The notes below the pieces were generated by a model. The model saw only the letters and a list, made by a program, of their open reading frames with translations. It did not search any database and was not told the origin of the DNA. From Roseibium album (GTDB lineage Bacteria; Pseudomonadota; Alphaproteobacteria; Rhizobiales; Stappiaceae), in the NCBI GenBank assembly GCA_001404055.1, contig CXTY01000019.1, positions 124,001-188,000 of the forward strand: a stretch of 64,000 nt of DNA, written 5' to 3'. Positions 53,102 to 61,321 of the stretch are shown one piece after another (position 1 is the first letter of the stretch; each line of letters begins with the position of its first letter). The position numbers and the translations under genes are program-made.

Positions 53102-54694
53102 ATGGAAAACGGTTACGATTTCATCATTATCGGCGGTGGCAGCGCAGGTTCGGTTCTCGCTGCCCGGTTGACGGAAAACCCGGACGTGCAAGTCCTGCTT
53201 CTGGAGGCAGGCGGTCGCGACTGGCATCCCTTTTTCCACCTTCCCGCAGGCTTTGCCAAGATGACCAAGGGCATCGGTGCCTGGGGATGGCAAACCGTAC
53301 CGCAGAAAAACATGCAGGACCGGGTGTTCAACTACACCCAGGCAAAGGTTATCGGCGGCGGTTCTGCCATCAACGCGCAGATCTACACACGAGGCAATGC
53401 ACTCGATTACGACGAATGGCGTCAGATGGGCTGCGAAGGCTGGGGCTACGATGATGTCCTGCCTTACTACAAAAAGGCCGAAGACAACGACACATTCGAC
53501 AACAAATACCATGGCAAGGGTGGCCCTCTTGGCGTCTCACAACCCTGTGCGCCACTCCCTATTTGCGAAGCCTATTTCGAGGCTGCCGGTGAACTTGGCA
53601 TTCCGCACAATTCCGACCTGACCGGTGAAAAACAGGATGGTGTCGGCTACTACCAGCTGACACAGCGAAATGCGCGCAGGTCTTCAGCGGCCATGGCTTA
53701 TCTCGCTCCCAACAAAACCCGCGCAAATCTTCACATCCGAACCGGCGCTCAAGTGAAACGGATTGTGGTTGAAAATGGCATCGCCACGGGTGTTGAGCTT
53801 CTCGACGGCACACGACTGACCGCAACATCCGAAGTTATCCTGTCCTCCGGTTCGATCGGATCGCCCCGCCTGCTGCAACTTTCCGGAATTGGCCCTGCAG
53901 ATCATCTGAAAGACCTCGGCATTCCGGTGGTCTTTGACCAGCCGGGTGTCGGTTCAAACCTTCAGGACCACCTGGACCTTTATTGTATCTGTGAAGTCAG
54001 CGGGCCTTACACATATGACCGCTATGCGAAGCTGCATATGTCGGCGCTCGCCGGGCTTCAGTATCTATTGACCAAAAAGGGTCCGGTTGCCTCCAGTCTG
54101 TTTGAGACCGGCGGCTTTTGGTACGCCAATCCCGACGCCCGATCACCGGACCTGCAATTTCATCTGGGGCTTGGGACCGGGATTGAGTCCGGTGTCGCAG
54201 CCATGCCGGACGGAGGTGTAACGCTCAATTCGTGTTACCTGCGACCGCGTTCACGCGGGTCGGTTCGACTTTCAAGCTCCGATCCCACCGGCGCTCCCCT
54301 GATTGACCCGAACTATCTCGATGACCCGCAAGACCGCACGATGTCGATCCGCGGACTGAAACTCACGCAGGAGATCCTTTCGCAAAGCCCCCTCAAGAAA
54401 TACATCAAGGCTGAGCATCTGCCTGGCCCGGATGTGAAGACCGATGAGGAGTATTTTCGGTTTATTTGCGAACATTCAAAAACGTCCCACCATCCAGCGG
54501 GAACATGTCGGATGGGATCAGATGACCAGGCTGTCGTCGATCCCCGTCTGCGCTTCAACGGCATTGAACGTTTGCGCATTGTCGACGCTTCTATCATGCC
54601 AAACGTCATCTCTTCCAATACCAACGCAGCAGCGATCATGATCGGCGAAAAAGCGTCCGACATGATCCGCGAAGACCACGGTGCACTTTCATGA
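53102..54694 (+). CDS. GMC-family FAD oxidoreductase (choline dehydrogenase-like)
   Basis: A 530-residue flavoprotein with the full GMC signatures. These are FIIIGGGSAGSVLAARLTE, AKVIGGGSAINAQIYTRG (GMC signature 1), SSGSIGSPRLLQLSGIGP (signature 2), SHHPAGTCRMG with the active-site His and NTNAAAIMIGEKA. It resembles choline and alcohol dehydrogenases. It is the second, unrelated GMC enzyme in one operon, which implies two separate flavin-dependent oxidations. The frame stays open upstream into the SDR gene; ATG 53102 gives the standard N-terminus. The stop overlaps the next gene by 4 bases. Confidence 0.88.
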   Translation: MENGYDFIIIGGGSAGSVLAARLTENPDVQVLLLEAGGRDWHPFFHLPAGFAKMTKGIGAWGWQTVPQKNMQDRVFNYTQAKVIGGGSAINAQIYTRGNALDYDEWRQMGCEGWGYDDVLPYYKKAEDNDTFDNKYHGKGGPLGVSQPCAPLPICEAYFEAAGELGIPHNSDLTGEKQDGVGYYQLTQRNARRSSAAMAYLAPNKTRANLHIRTGAQVKRIVVENGIATGVELLDGTRLTATSEVILSSGSIGSPRLLQLSGIGPADHLKDLGIPVVFDQPGVGSNLQDHLDLYCICEVSGPYTYDRYAKLHMSALAGLQYLLTKKGPVASSLFETGGFWYANPDARSPDLQFHLGLGTGIESGVAAMPDGGVTLNSCYLRPRSRGSVRLSSSDPTGAPLIDPNYLDDPQDRTMSIRGLKLTQEILSQSPLKKYIKAEHLPGPDVKTDEEYFRFICEHSKTSHHPAGTCRMGSDDQAVVDPRLRFNGIERLRIVDASIMPNVISSNTNAAAIMIGEKASDMIREDHGALS

Positions 54695-55005
54695 TCCGAC
54701 ATATCGTTCTCATCAAATTCCAACCCGACATCAGGGAAGAAACGATCACGGACCTGTTTGAGGAATTGCGCGCCATCCAACAGGTGGTCCCAGGTGTTCT
54801 CGAAATCACTTCGGGACGCAGCGAAAGCCCGGAGAAAATTGAACGCGGCTACATGCATGGATTTGTGGCCGACTTTCAAGATTGGGACACGCTCGAGGCC
54901 TACCAGTTACATCCGGCCCACAAGGCGCTTGGCGCAAAGCTCGTCGCCAACGCTATCGGTGGCCTTGACGGTATTCTCGTCCTGGATATCCCGGTTGAAA
55001 GTTGA
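54691..55005 (+). CDS. Dabb (stress-responsive A/B barrel) domain protein
   Basis: A 104-residue ferredoxin-like dimeric A/B barrel. The start MIRHIVLIKFQPDI and the segment YMHGFVADFQDWDTLEAYQLHPAHKAL are diagnostic of the Dabb family. Some family members act as small enzymes on ring or polyketide substrates, and many are unassigned. It is translationally coupled to the GMC oxidoreductase (ATGA) and precedes the DUF993 gene, which suggests a role in the pathway rather than in stress. Confidence 0.85.
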   Translation: MIRHIVLIKFQPDIREETITDLFEELRAIQQVVPGVLEITSGRSESPEKIERGYMHGFVADFQDWDTLEAYQLHPAHKALGAKLVANAIGGLDGILVLDIPVES

Positions 55006-55032
55006 CCGGCCAGCACATTTTAGGAACCTCCC

Positions 55033-56211
55033 ATGTTGACGCTTCCCACACTTACGCTTCCTACAAAGGACAATCGTCTGGAATCCTATCAGCTTTCCGG
55101 CAACGCCCTGACACCGCGCGCGCCACGCGTCCCCCTGACACGAACGGCGTTTGCCGCAGCCCACGTCGTCTCGGACCCCTTGGCGGAACGCGATCCCTGG
55201 GTCGGCCCGCCAGCGGTCGACTGGGACAATACGCTAAGATTTCGACATTGGCTCTGGGACCAGGGACTTGGGCTTGCCGAAGCCATGGATACGGCACAGC
55301 GCGGCATGGGTGTTGACTGGAAGACTGCGAAAGAATTGATCGAACGCACCATGAAAGAGGCCAAAGCCCACCCGCTGAGGCCCCGCGTTGCCTGTGGCGC
55401 CGGTACAGACCATGTCGCATTGGAAGAGCTGAATGATACCGACGCTATCCTGGCCGCATACACCGAGCAAATGGAGGCGGTTGAAGCAGCAGGTGGTCAG
55501 TTGATCCTGATGGCGACGCGTGCTTTGCCCGCCATCGGAGCTGGACCAGAGACCTACGTGAAAGTTTACGGCCGTCTGCTCGACCAGGCTTCAGAACCGG
55601 TGATCCTCCATTGGCTCGGCGACATGTTTGATCCGGCTCTCAAGGGCTATTGGGGATCGAGCGATATCAGTGCAGCCTCAGATGCGGTGCTCTCAATCAT
55701 CGCAGACAACGTCGAAAAGGTCGACGGCATCAAGATTTCAACTCTTGACCAGGCACATGAGGAAGCATTTCGTGCACGGTTGCCAGAAAGTGTCCGCCTT
55801 TATACCGGCGACGATTTCAACTACGCCGACCTGATTGAAGGCGATGGCAAAAGGTATTCACACGCTCTGCTCGGCGCGTTTGCCGCGATCGCGCCAGTTG
55901 CGTGTCAGGCTTTGGAGGCCTTGGCAGAAAACGATAAGGAAACCTATCACAATCTGTTCGCGCCGACGGTTCCGCTTAGCCGTGAAATTTTCAAGGCACC
56001 GACCCAGTTCTACAAGGCCGGCATTGCCTTTCTGGCGTGGCTGAACGATGCGCAAAGCCACTTCATCATGCCTGCCGGTTTTCAGTCCTCGCGCGAGATC
56101 ACACACTACGCGGAGGTTTTCAGACTTGCAGACAAGGCCCGTTTGCTGTCAAAGCCAGATGTTGCCGTAGAAAGAATGCAGCTTCTGTTGAAGTTGCACG
56201 GTATCGCATAG
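55033..56211 (+). CDS. DUF993 protein, dihydrodipicolinate-synthase-like aldolase fold
   Basis: A 392-residue protein of the DUF993 family, which is related to the class I aldolases of the DHDPS/NAL superfamily. The likely Schiff-base lysine is in KVDGIKISTLD, matching the place of that lysine in the superfamily. LILMATRALPAIGAGPETYV and HWLGDMFDPALKGYWG are other conserved blocks. No reaction is established for the family to my knowledge. Here it may cleave a keto-acid intermediate of the operon's pathway. It is the last enzyme gene before the operon's own regulator. Confidence 0.85.
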   Translation: MLTLPTLTLPTKDNRLESYQLSGNALTPRAPRVPLTRTAFAAAHVVSDPLAERDPWVGPPAVDWDNTLRFRHWLWDQGLGLAEAMDTAQRGMGVDWKTAKELIERTMKEAKAHPLRPRVACGAGTDHVALEELNDTDAILAAYTEQMEAVEAAGGQLILMATRALPAIGAGPETYVKVYGRLLDQASEPVILHWLGDMFDPALKGYWGSSDISAASDAVLSIIADNVEKVDGIKISTLDQAHEEAFRARLPESVRLYTGDDFNYADLIEGDGKRYSHALLGAFAAIAPVACQALEALAENDKETYHNLFAPTVPLSREIFKAPTQFYKAGIAFLAWLNDAQSHFIMPAGFQSSREITHYAEVFRLADKARLLSKPDVAVERMQLLLKLHGIA

Positions 56212-56223
56212 CAAAGGACAGGA

Positions 56224-57234
56224 ATGAAAAAACGTCCCACGATCCTGGATGTTGCGCGACAAGCAGGCGTTTCCAAATCAACTGTTTCGCTTGTGTTGCA
56301 GAATTCATCGCTGGTGAAGCAGACCACGCGTGAAGACGTTGAAAAGGCAATGGCAGAACTCGGTTATGTCTACAACCGGTCTGCTGCCGGCCTCAGAGGC
56401 GCCCAATCAGGACTGATAGGGCTGATCATCAACGATCTTCGTAACCCGTTTTTCACCGAATTTGCCGCCAGCGCGCAGATGACTTTCGCGCGCAGCGGAT
56501 ATTCAACCGTTGTCGCCAACACCGATGAAGACCCTGAGATCCAGTCGCAGGTGATCGCTTCCATGATTGAGCACGGTGTTTCAGCCTTTGTCATATCGCC
56601 TACCTATAGCGACGACGATGGGGCGTTTGACAGGATTGAGCGCGCCGGAATTCCGACAATGCAGGTCTTGCGGCGACAGGACGACCGAACGGACATCTTT
56701 CCGTTTGCTTCACACAATTACATCACTGGTGGTGCGCAAGCGACGGAACACCTGATCGAGACAGGATGTAAGAAAATCGCCTTTGTCGGCGGGCTCAAGG
56801 ATCGGCCGATCACCCTTGAGAGAATGTCTGGGTACTTTGAAGTGATGAAGTCCCACGACCTGGAACCGCAGTCCTTTTTCGGACGGCCTTCACGTGCCTT
56901 TGGGCGCGAAATTGCTCTGGAAATTCTCAAAGAGCACAAGGACGTTGAAGCGGCCATCTGCTTCAGCGATCTTGTAGCATTGGGAATGCTGAGCGGGTTC
57001 GCAGAGGTCGGCGTTCAGGCTGGCAATTATTTCAAGATCATCGGATTTGATGACATCGAAGAATGCTCGCTTGTCTATCCGCGATTGAGTTCGGTCAGAT
57101 GTGATTCCGCACTGTTTGGCAAAAACGCCGCGGAAGCGATGCTCGCCTGGATCGTTGACGGCAAACGCCCACCTGATAACAAGCGCTACAGCGTCGAATT
57201 GATTAAACGGCAGTCAAGTCTCGGAACACATTGA
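56224..57234 (+). CDS. LacI-family regulator of the 16-kb operon
   Basis: A 336-residue LacI/GalR regulator. The helix-turn-helix is PTILDVARQAGVSKSTVSLVLQ, the hinge is SAAGLRGAQSG, and the effector domain starts LIGLIINDLRNPFFTEF. It is encoded inside the operon, 12 bases after the DUF993 gene and overlapping the HAD gene. That implies feedback control of the whole unit. Its likely targets are the twin TGGAACGTTCCA sites at 41605-41649, about 14.6 kb upstream. No copy of that site was seen directly upstream of its own gene. Confidence 0.92.
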   Translation: MKKRPTILDVARQAGVSKSTVSLVLQNSSLVKQTTREDVEKAMAELGYVYNRSAAGLRGAQSGLIGLIINDLRNPFFTEFAASAQMTFARSGYSTVVANTDEDPEIQSQVIASMIEHGVSAFVISPTYSDDDGAFDRIERAGIPTMQVLRRQDDRTDIFPFASHNYITGGAQATEHLIETGCKKIAFVGGLKDRPITLERMSGYFEVMKSHDLEPQSFFGRPSRAFGREIALEILKEHKDVEAAICFSDLVALGMLSGFAEVGVQAGNYFKIIGFDDIEECSLVYPRLSSVRCDSALFGKNAAEAMLAWIVDGKRPPDNKRYSVELIKRQSSLGTH

Positions 57235-57884
57235 CCAACGTGACTGCCTGCCAAACCCTGTTGAAAGTGCAAGAATTGCCCGACCTCGAAAACCTTCTGA
57301 CTGATGCCCAGGCGCTCATTTTTGATTGCGATGGAACCCTTGTCGAAACGCCTGCTGTCTATGCCAAGGCCTGGCAGACAGCCTTCGCCGAAGCAGGACA
57401 GGACATGGAGCCTGCCTGGTATCACGAACGGGCCGGCATGTCTGAGCATGTTCTTCTGGATGCGTTCGAGATGATGAGAGGCGTGAAGCTGGATCGACAG
57501 CACGTTGTTCAGGTCATGCGCCGATCTGCGCTCCAGGGAATGGAGCAAGTCACCGAGATATCCCTGATCGCTGACATTGCGCGCCGTTTCCGAAGTTTGA
57601 AACCAATGGCAGTCGCGTCTGGCGGACCGGAGGTTGTTGTGATGTCCTCCTTGCGTGCGTCGCGGTTGTTACCCCTCTTCGATACCGTCGTCACGCTAGA
57701 CGCGGTGGAAAAAGCCAAACCGGCTCCGGATCTATTTCTGGAGGCCGCAACCAGACTGGGTGTTGATCCAGCCGGATGTCTTGTTTTTGAAGACAGTCCG
57801 CAGGGAGTTGAGGCCGCTCACGCTGCAGGTATGCCTGTGATCGATGTCAACGACCTTATCGGAGCAACACCGATCAGCGCATGA
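57231..57884 (+). CDS. HAD-superfamily phosphatase/mutase (beta-phosphoglucomutase-like)
   Basis: A 217-residue HAD hydrolase. Motif I is LIFDCDGTLVET with D32 and D34, motif II is MAVASGG, the Lys is in VEKAKPAPDLF and motif IV is VFEDSPQGVEAA. The cap is helical as in beta-phosphoglucomutase and sugar phosphatases. It may remove phosphate from a sugar phosphate in the pathway or clear a toxic side product. The start is TTG overlapping the LacI stop. GTG 57240 is an alternative. It is the last gene of the operon and converges on the mutarotase gene. Confidence 0.85.
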   Translation: MTNVTACQTLLKVQELPDLENLLTDAQALIFDCDGTLVETPAVYAKAWQTAFAEAGQDMEPAWYHERAGMSEHVLLDAFEMMRGVKLDRQHVVQVMRRSALQGMEQVTEISLIADIARRFRSLKPMAVASGGPEVVVMSSLRASRLLPLFDTVVTLDAVEKAKPAPDLFLEAATRLGVDPAGCLVFEDSPQGVEAAHAAGMPVIDVNDLIGATPISA

Positions 57885-57895
57885 TCATCTTGCAA

Positions 57896-58225
57896 TTAGT
57901 CGAGATGGAACACCTCTTCCATTGACGCCCACCACTCCCCGTCTTTCCGGGTTTCCAGTGGGTTTTGCATCGGGCCGCATAGTTCCCACCACCTTTGTGT
58001 AACCGGATCAGCAGCGATTGCCGCGTCATCTGCCTTGAAGTCGTTACCCCGATACTCCCAATAACCGAACATCAGATTTTCAGGTTCTTTCAGGAAAATC
58101 GAATAATTGGTGATGTTCGACTGCCGCAGCCTTTCAAGAACGTCCGGCCAGACATCCGCATGCAATTTCCTGTATTCCGGAATGTTGTCCGGGTTGATGC
58201 CAATAACCATCCCCATGCGCTGCAT
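57896..58225 (-). CDS. rhaM: L-rhamnose mutarotase-family protein
   Basis: A 109-residue RhaM/DUF718 protein that interconverts the alpha and beta anomers of a deoxysugar. Y18 and H22 (PEYRKLHADVWP) match the catalytic residues known for E. coli RhaM. FGYWEYRGNDF and WWELCGPMQNPLE are family blocks. GAGGA precedes the ATG. It lies 39 bases after the lactonase gene on the same strand. The neighbours fit an L-fucose- or L-rhamnose-type oxidative pathway, so the sugar may be either. Confidence 0.88.
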   Translation of the reverse strand: MQRMGMVIGINPDNIPEYRKLHADVWPDVLERLRQSNITNYSIFLKEPENLMFGYWEYRGNDFKADDAAIAADPVTQRWWELCGPMQNPLETRKDGEWWASMEEVFHLD

Positions 58226-58264
58226 CTGTAATCCTCAATTGTCGTTTGTTTTGTGTGCCGCCGA

Positions 58265-59095
58265 TCACAGCCGATAAAAATCAGCCGCTGTTTCACCAAA
58301 AATCTTCCCGCGATCTTTTTCAGCCAGTTCGCTGGTCATTGCTTGAGCGCAGGCGAACCAGTCTTCGTAGGTTCCCGCAAGTTCGAGAACCGGCCAGTCG
58401 CTGCCCCACATCAGTCTTTCGGGACCAAATGCCTGCAATACGTGGTCGACAACAGGTTGAAGTGACTGTTGAGACCATCCACTGCCGTACTCATTGGCAA
58501 GGCCTGACAACTTGCAAAAGACCTGTTGGTGTTCTGCCAGAAAAGACATCCCGCGCCGCCAGTCTTCGCCAGGGTCCGCGCCGCCTCCAATGTCTGGTTT
58601 GGCACAGTGATCGATGACTATTTTCAAGTCAGGTAGTGCCACTGCCAGTTTTTCCAGCACGCCAAGGTGTCTGGGTTGGACAAGCGCATCAATGGTTAGT
58701 CCAAGCTCCGAGACAATCTCCAGATTGGCAACAACATCTGGGGTCAAAATCCACTCGGTTTCTTCGATGTCTTGCAACATGGGCCTCACGCCCTTGAAGA
58801 ATGGATTGCCTGCCAGCTTTGTCAGAACCGCTGCGGTTTGGCGGCACTCAAGATCGACCCAGCCGACAACCCCCTTCACAAGGGACGTGACTTCGGCAAG
58901 ACCAAGAAGATACTCGGTTTCAGCGATCGTCGGGGCGGCCTGGACGGCGATAGATGCGCTCACGCCACAGCGTTCTGCAAGCGGATTGAGATCTGGTGGC
59001 AAGATGTCTCGGCGGATTTGCGAAACGCTATCATCCATCCAGAAATAGTCGCCCCGGTCAATCTTCCAGAAATGCTGATGTGCGTCGACAATCAT
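58265..59095 (-). CDS. Amidohydrolase-family sugar lactonase (L-fuconolactonase-like)
   Basis: A 276-residue TIM-barrel hydrolase. It has the metal motif IVDAHQHFW at the start, VIDHCAKPDIGGG in the middle and LMWGSDWPVLEL at the end, as in L-fucono- and L-rhamnono-lactonases. It would open the lactone made by the aldose dehydrogenase at 60330. ATG 59095 is preferred, as GGGAAGC precedes it. The frame extends 10 codons to a TTG. It is co-transcribed with the mutarotase gene and divergent from the mannitol-dehydrogenase-family gene. Confidence 0.88.
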   Translation of the reverse strand: MIVDAHQHFWKIDRGDYFWMDDSVSQIRRDILPPDLNPLAERCGVSASIAVQAAPTIAETEYLLGLAEVTSLVKGVVGWVDLECRQTAAVLTKLAGNPFFKGVRPMLQDIEETEWILTPDVVANLEIVSELGLTIDALVQPRHLGVLEKLAVALPDLKIVIDHCAKPDIGGGADPGEDWRRGMSFLAEHQQVFCKLSGLANEYGSGWSQQSLQPVVDHVLQAFGPERLMWGSDWPVLELAGTYEDWFACAQAMTSELAEKDRGKIFGETAADFYRL

Positions 59096-59171
59096 ACTGC
59101 TTCCCGCTTCCTGGTGCTGGCTCAATCAATTTTCATGCGAACGCGGTGAAAAGGATTGACCAATAATGTTC

Positions 59172-59198
59172 TTAATTATAAAAAACAAATAACGTCAA
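59172..59198. promoter_or_regulatory. Regulatory motif shared with the transporter promoter at 62274
   Basis: Bases 59178-59198 read ATAAAAAACA then AATAACGTCAA. The block at 62274-62294 reads the same in 18 of 21 positions. In addition TTAATTATAAAAAAC (59172-59186) matches, in 14 of 15 positions, the reverse complement of 62314-62328. Both copies lie in front of deoxysugar-module genes, with the GntR regulator gene in between, so they are candidate operators of that regulator. In this copy the motif ends at the ribosome-binding site. Confidence 0.6.
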
Positions 59199-59208
59199 GG
59201 GAGGCTTT

Positions 59209-60333
59209 ATGTCAACAACACCTATTGTTCAGTTTGGAACCAGCCGTTTTCTTCAGGCACACGCTGATCTTTTTATTTCCGAAGCCCTCCAATCCGGGGA
59301 TGCGCTCGGACCCGTTACCGTTGTTCAAACCAGTGGCGATCCCTCCCGATCCAGGAGACTTCAGGCGCTCGCTGACCCTGCGGGTTACGAAGTCCGGATC
59401 AAGGGGCTGGAAAACGGCGAGCTTGTGGACGCCTCGAAAACTGTCAAAAGCATCATCCGCGCCTGTTCTTTGCCTCAAGATCTTTCGGCTGTTGCTGACA
59501 TCATTTCAAATGAAGCCAGGGTCCTCATTTCCAATACGGCCGACGCTGGTTTCAAGTCTCAATTGGAAGACCAGTCGACGGAATTTTCTTCCAAAATGTC
59601 CTATCCGGCGAAATTGACCTGGTTTCTGTTTCAGCGTTTCAAGTCCGGTGGTGATCCAATACAGATCATGCCCGCTGAGCTCATCCCGCAAAACGGTAAC
59701 GTGCTGCGCGGCCTCGTTCTGACAATTGCTGAGATATACTCCCCGGATTTCATAAGCTGGCTCGAGACAAAGGTGCTTTGGGTCAATTCACTGGTTGATC
59801 GCATTGTCTCTGAGCCACTGGAACCGGCCGGTGCGGTGGCTGAACCTTATGGCCTTTGGGCAATTGAGCATCAGCCAGGCATCATCCTTCCCTGCAGCCA
59901 TCCAGACGTGCGTTTGGTCAAGGAGCTGGATCAGTTCGAAACCCTGAAGCTCTTTATTCTCAATCTCGGCCATACCTATCTTGTTTCACGATGGTTATCT
60001 TCGCCTGAACCAAAATGGCAGTTCGTACGCGAGCTGATGGAGGACCCCGAATATCTGGACGATCTGACGGATCTTTACGAACAAGAGGTTGTTCCGGTTT
60101 TCGCAAGCCATGGCCGGGAGGACGAGGCCAGGGCCTATATCAACACCACCATCGACAGGTTCAAGAACCCCTTCCTCGATCACAAGCTCGAAGACATTGC
60201 GCAGAACCACCGCGAAAAAGTGGCGAGGCGCATTGCCACCTTCGTGGCATTTGCGAAACGCTCTGATCTGCACCCGCAGATGCCCCGGCTCGAGGCTTTG
60301 GTGAAATCTGAAACTCAAGCGGGTGCCGCATGA
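59209..60333 (+). CDS. Mannitol dehydrogenase-family oxidoreductase (tagaturonate/fructuronate reductase-like)
   Basis: A 374-residue long-chain polyol dehydrogenase. The catalytic K-x4-N-x2-H motif is seen in LKLFILNLGHTYL. The N-terminal segment PIVQFGTSRFLQAHAD is the NAD-binding start of the family. It is about 100 residues shorter than mannitol 2-dehydrogenase or UxaB, so it belongs to a compact subgroup. It probably interconverts a keto-sugar acid and a sugar acid, or an alcohol and a ketose. AGGGAGG precedes the start, and the stop overlaps the aldose dehydrogenase start (ATGA). Confidence 0.85.
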   Translation: MSTTPIVQFGTSRFLQAHADLFISEALQSGDALGPVTVVQTSGDPSRSRRLQALADPAGYEVRIKGLENGELVDASKTVKSIIRACSLPQDLSAVADIISNEARVLISNTADAGFKSQLEDQSTEFSSKMSYPAKLTWFLFQRFKSGGDPIQIMPAELIPQNGNVLRGLVLTIAEIYSPDFISWLETKVLWVNSLVDRIVSEPLEPAGAVAEPYGLWAIEHQPGIILPCSHPDVRLVKELDQFETLKLFILNLGHTYLVSRWLSSPEPKWQFVRELMEDPEYLDDLTDLYEQEVVPVFASHGREDEARAYINTTIDRFKNPFLDHKLEDIAQNHREKVARRIATFVAFAKRSDLHPQMPRLEALVKSETQAGAA

Positions 60334-61295
60334 AGCGCAAGCAAATTGGCAAGACCAACGTATTTGTAACTGATATCTCATTCGGCTCTTCGAGCATCGG
60401 CAATATGGGGCGTGTGATATCAGATGCGGAGGCCGAAGCGGTGTTACAACATGCCTGGAATGCTGGCATCCGTTACTTTGATAGCGCTCCTCACTACGGA
60501 CGCGGGCGCTCCGAACAACGGCTTGGCAATTTTCTGAAACAAAAGTCCCGGCAGGATTTTGTCATCTCCACCAAAGTTGGCCGCGTTCTTTCGGCTGGTA
60601 ATCCTTTGATAGAAGCAGACGGGTTTTTCAATCCGCTGCCGAACACCGTCCGCTACGACTATTCAGGAGATGGTATTGAAGCGTCTCTGGAACACAGTCT
60701 TGAACTGCTGCAGACCGATTTTCTCGACATCGTCTATATCCACGATATCGGTGCCTATACACATGGCCCAGAAAATGCGGCCCATATGGCCGACCTGACG
60801 GGGTCTGGTCTCGACCGATTGCGTCGGCTAAAGGAACAGGGAAAAATCCGTGCATTCGGCCTTGGCGTAAACGAGGTCCAGGTCTGTCTCGACATCCTGG
60901 CGGCTGCTGAACTTGACGCTATTCTTCTGGCTGGTCGGTTGACGCTATTGGACCGGGAAGCCGAGGATAAATTGGTCGAAGTTTGCAGGCAAAAGGCGAC
61001 AAGCCTGGTGCTAGGAGGAATATTCAACTCCGGCATTCTGGCGACCGGTCCAGTCGAAGGAGCCTGGTTTGATTATCAACCGGCCTCGGAAGACATTCTC
61101 GCAAAGGTCAGGGCACTGGCTGAACAGGCGGAAGCAAGTGGTGTGCCCCTTGCCACCGCGGCACTTCACTTTGCTCGCTCCCATCCGGCATCGGCGTCCG
61201 TTCTGCTCGGAACAGCCAAAATTTCGTCGCTTGAACGGAACCTCGCCGCCCTTGCTCAGGAAATCCCCCAGGGCTGCAAAGACTTGTTCGTATGA
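60330..61295 (+). CDS. Aldo/keto reductase, L-fucose (D-threo-aldose) 1-dehydrogenase-like
   Basis: A 321-residue AKR. The tetrad is visible as Asp and Tyr in RYFDSAPHYGRGRSE, Lys in ISTKVGRVL and His in VYIHDIGAYTHG. The pattern RGRSEQRLGNFL and the long insertion around FNPLPNTVRYDYSGDG match D-threo-aldose 1-dehydrogenases. These oxidise L-fucose and related aldoses to the lactone. With the lactonase at 58265 and mutarotase at 57896 it forms the first three steps of an oxidative deoxysugar pathway. Confidence 0.87.
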   Translation: MKRKQIGKTNVFVTDISFGSSSIGNMGRVISDAEAEAVLQHAWNAGIRYFDSAPHYGRGRSEQRLGNFLKQKSRQDFVISTKVGRVLSAGNPLIEADGFFNPLPNTVRYDYSGDGIEASLEHSLELLQTDFLDIVYIHDIGAYTHGPENAAHMADLTGSGLDRLRRLKEQGKIRAFGLGVNEVQVCLDILAAAELDAILLAGRLTLLDREAEDKLVEVCRQKATSLVLGGIFNSGILATGPVEGAWFDYQPASEDILAKVRALAEQAEASGVPLATAALHFARSHPASASVLLGTAKISSLERNLAALAQEIPQGCKDLFV

Positions 61296-61321
61296 TGTGA
61301 AAAAGGAAACGCATCATACGA
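61288..61321. terminator. Inverted repeat between convergent genes
   Basis: Perfect 10-bp arms TCGTATGATG (61288-61297) and CATCATACGA (61312-61321) are separated by 14 bases. Each arm contains the stop codon of one of the two converging genes. It may form a bidirectional terminator, but there is no U run on either strand, so activity is uncertain. Confidence 0.4.
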
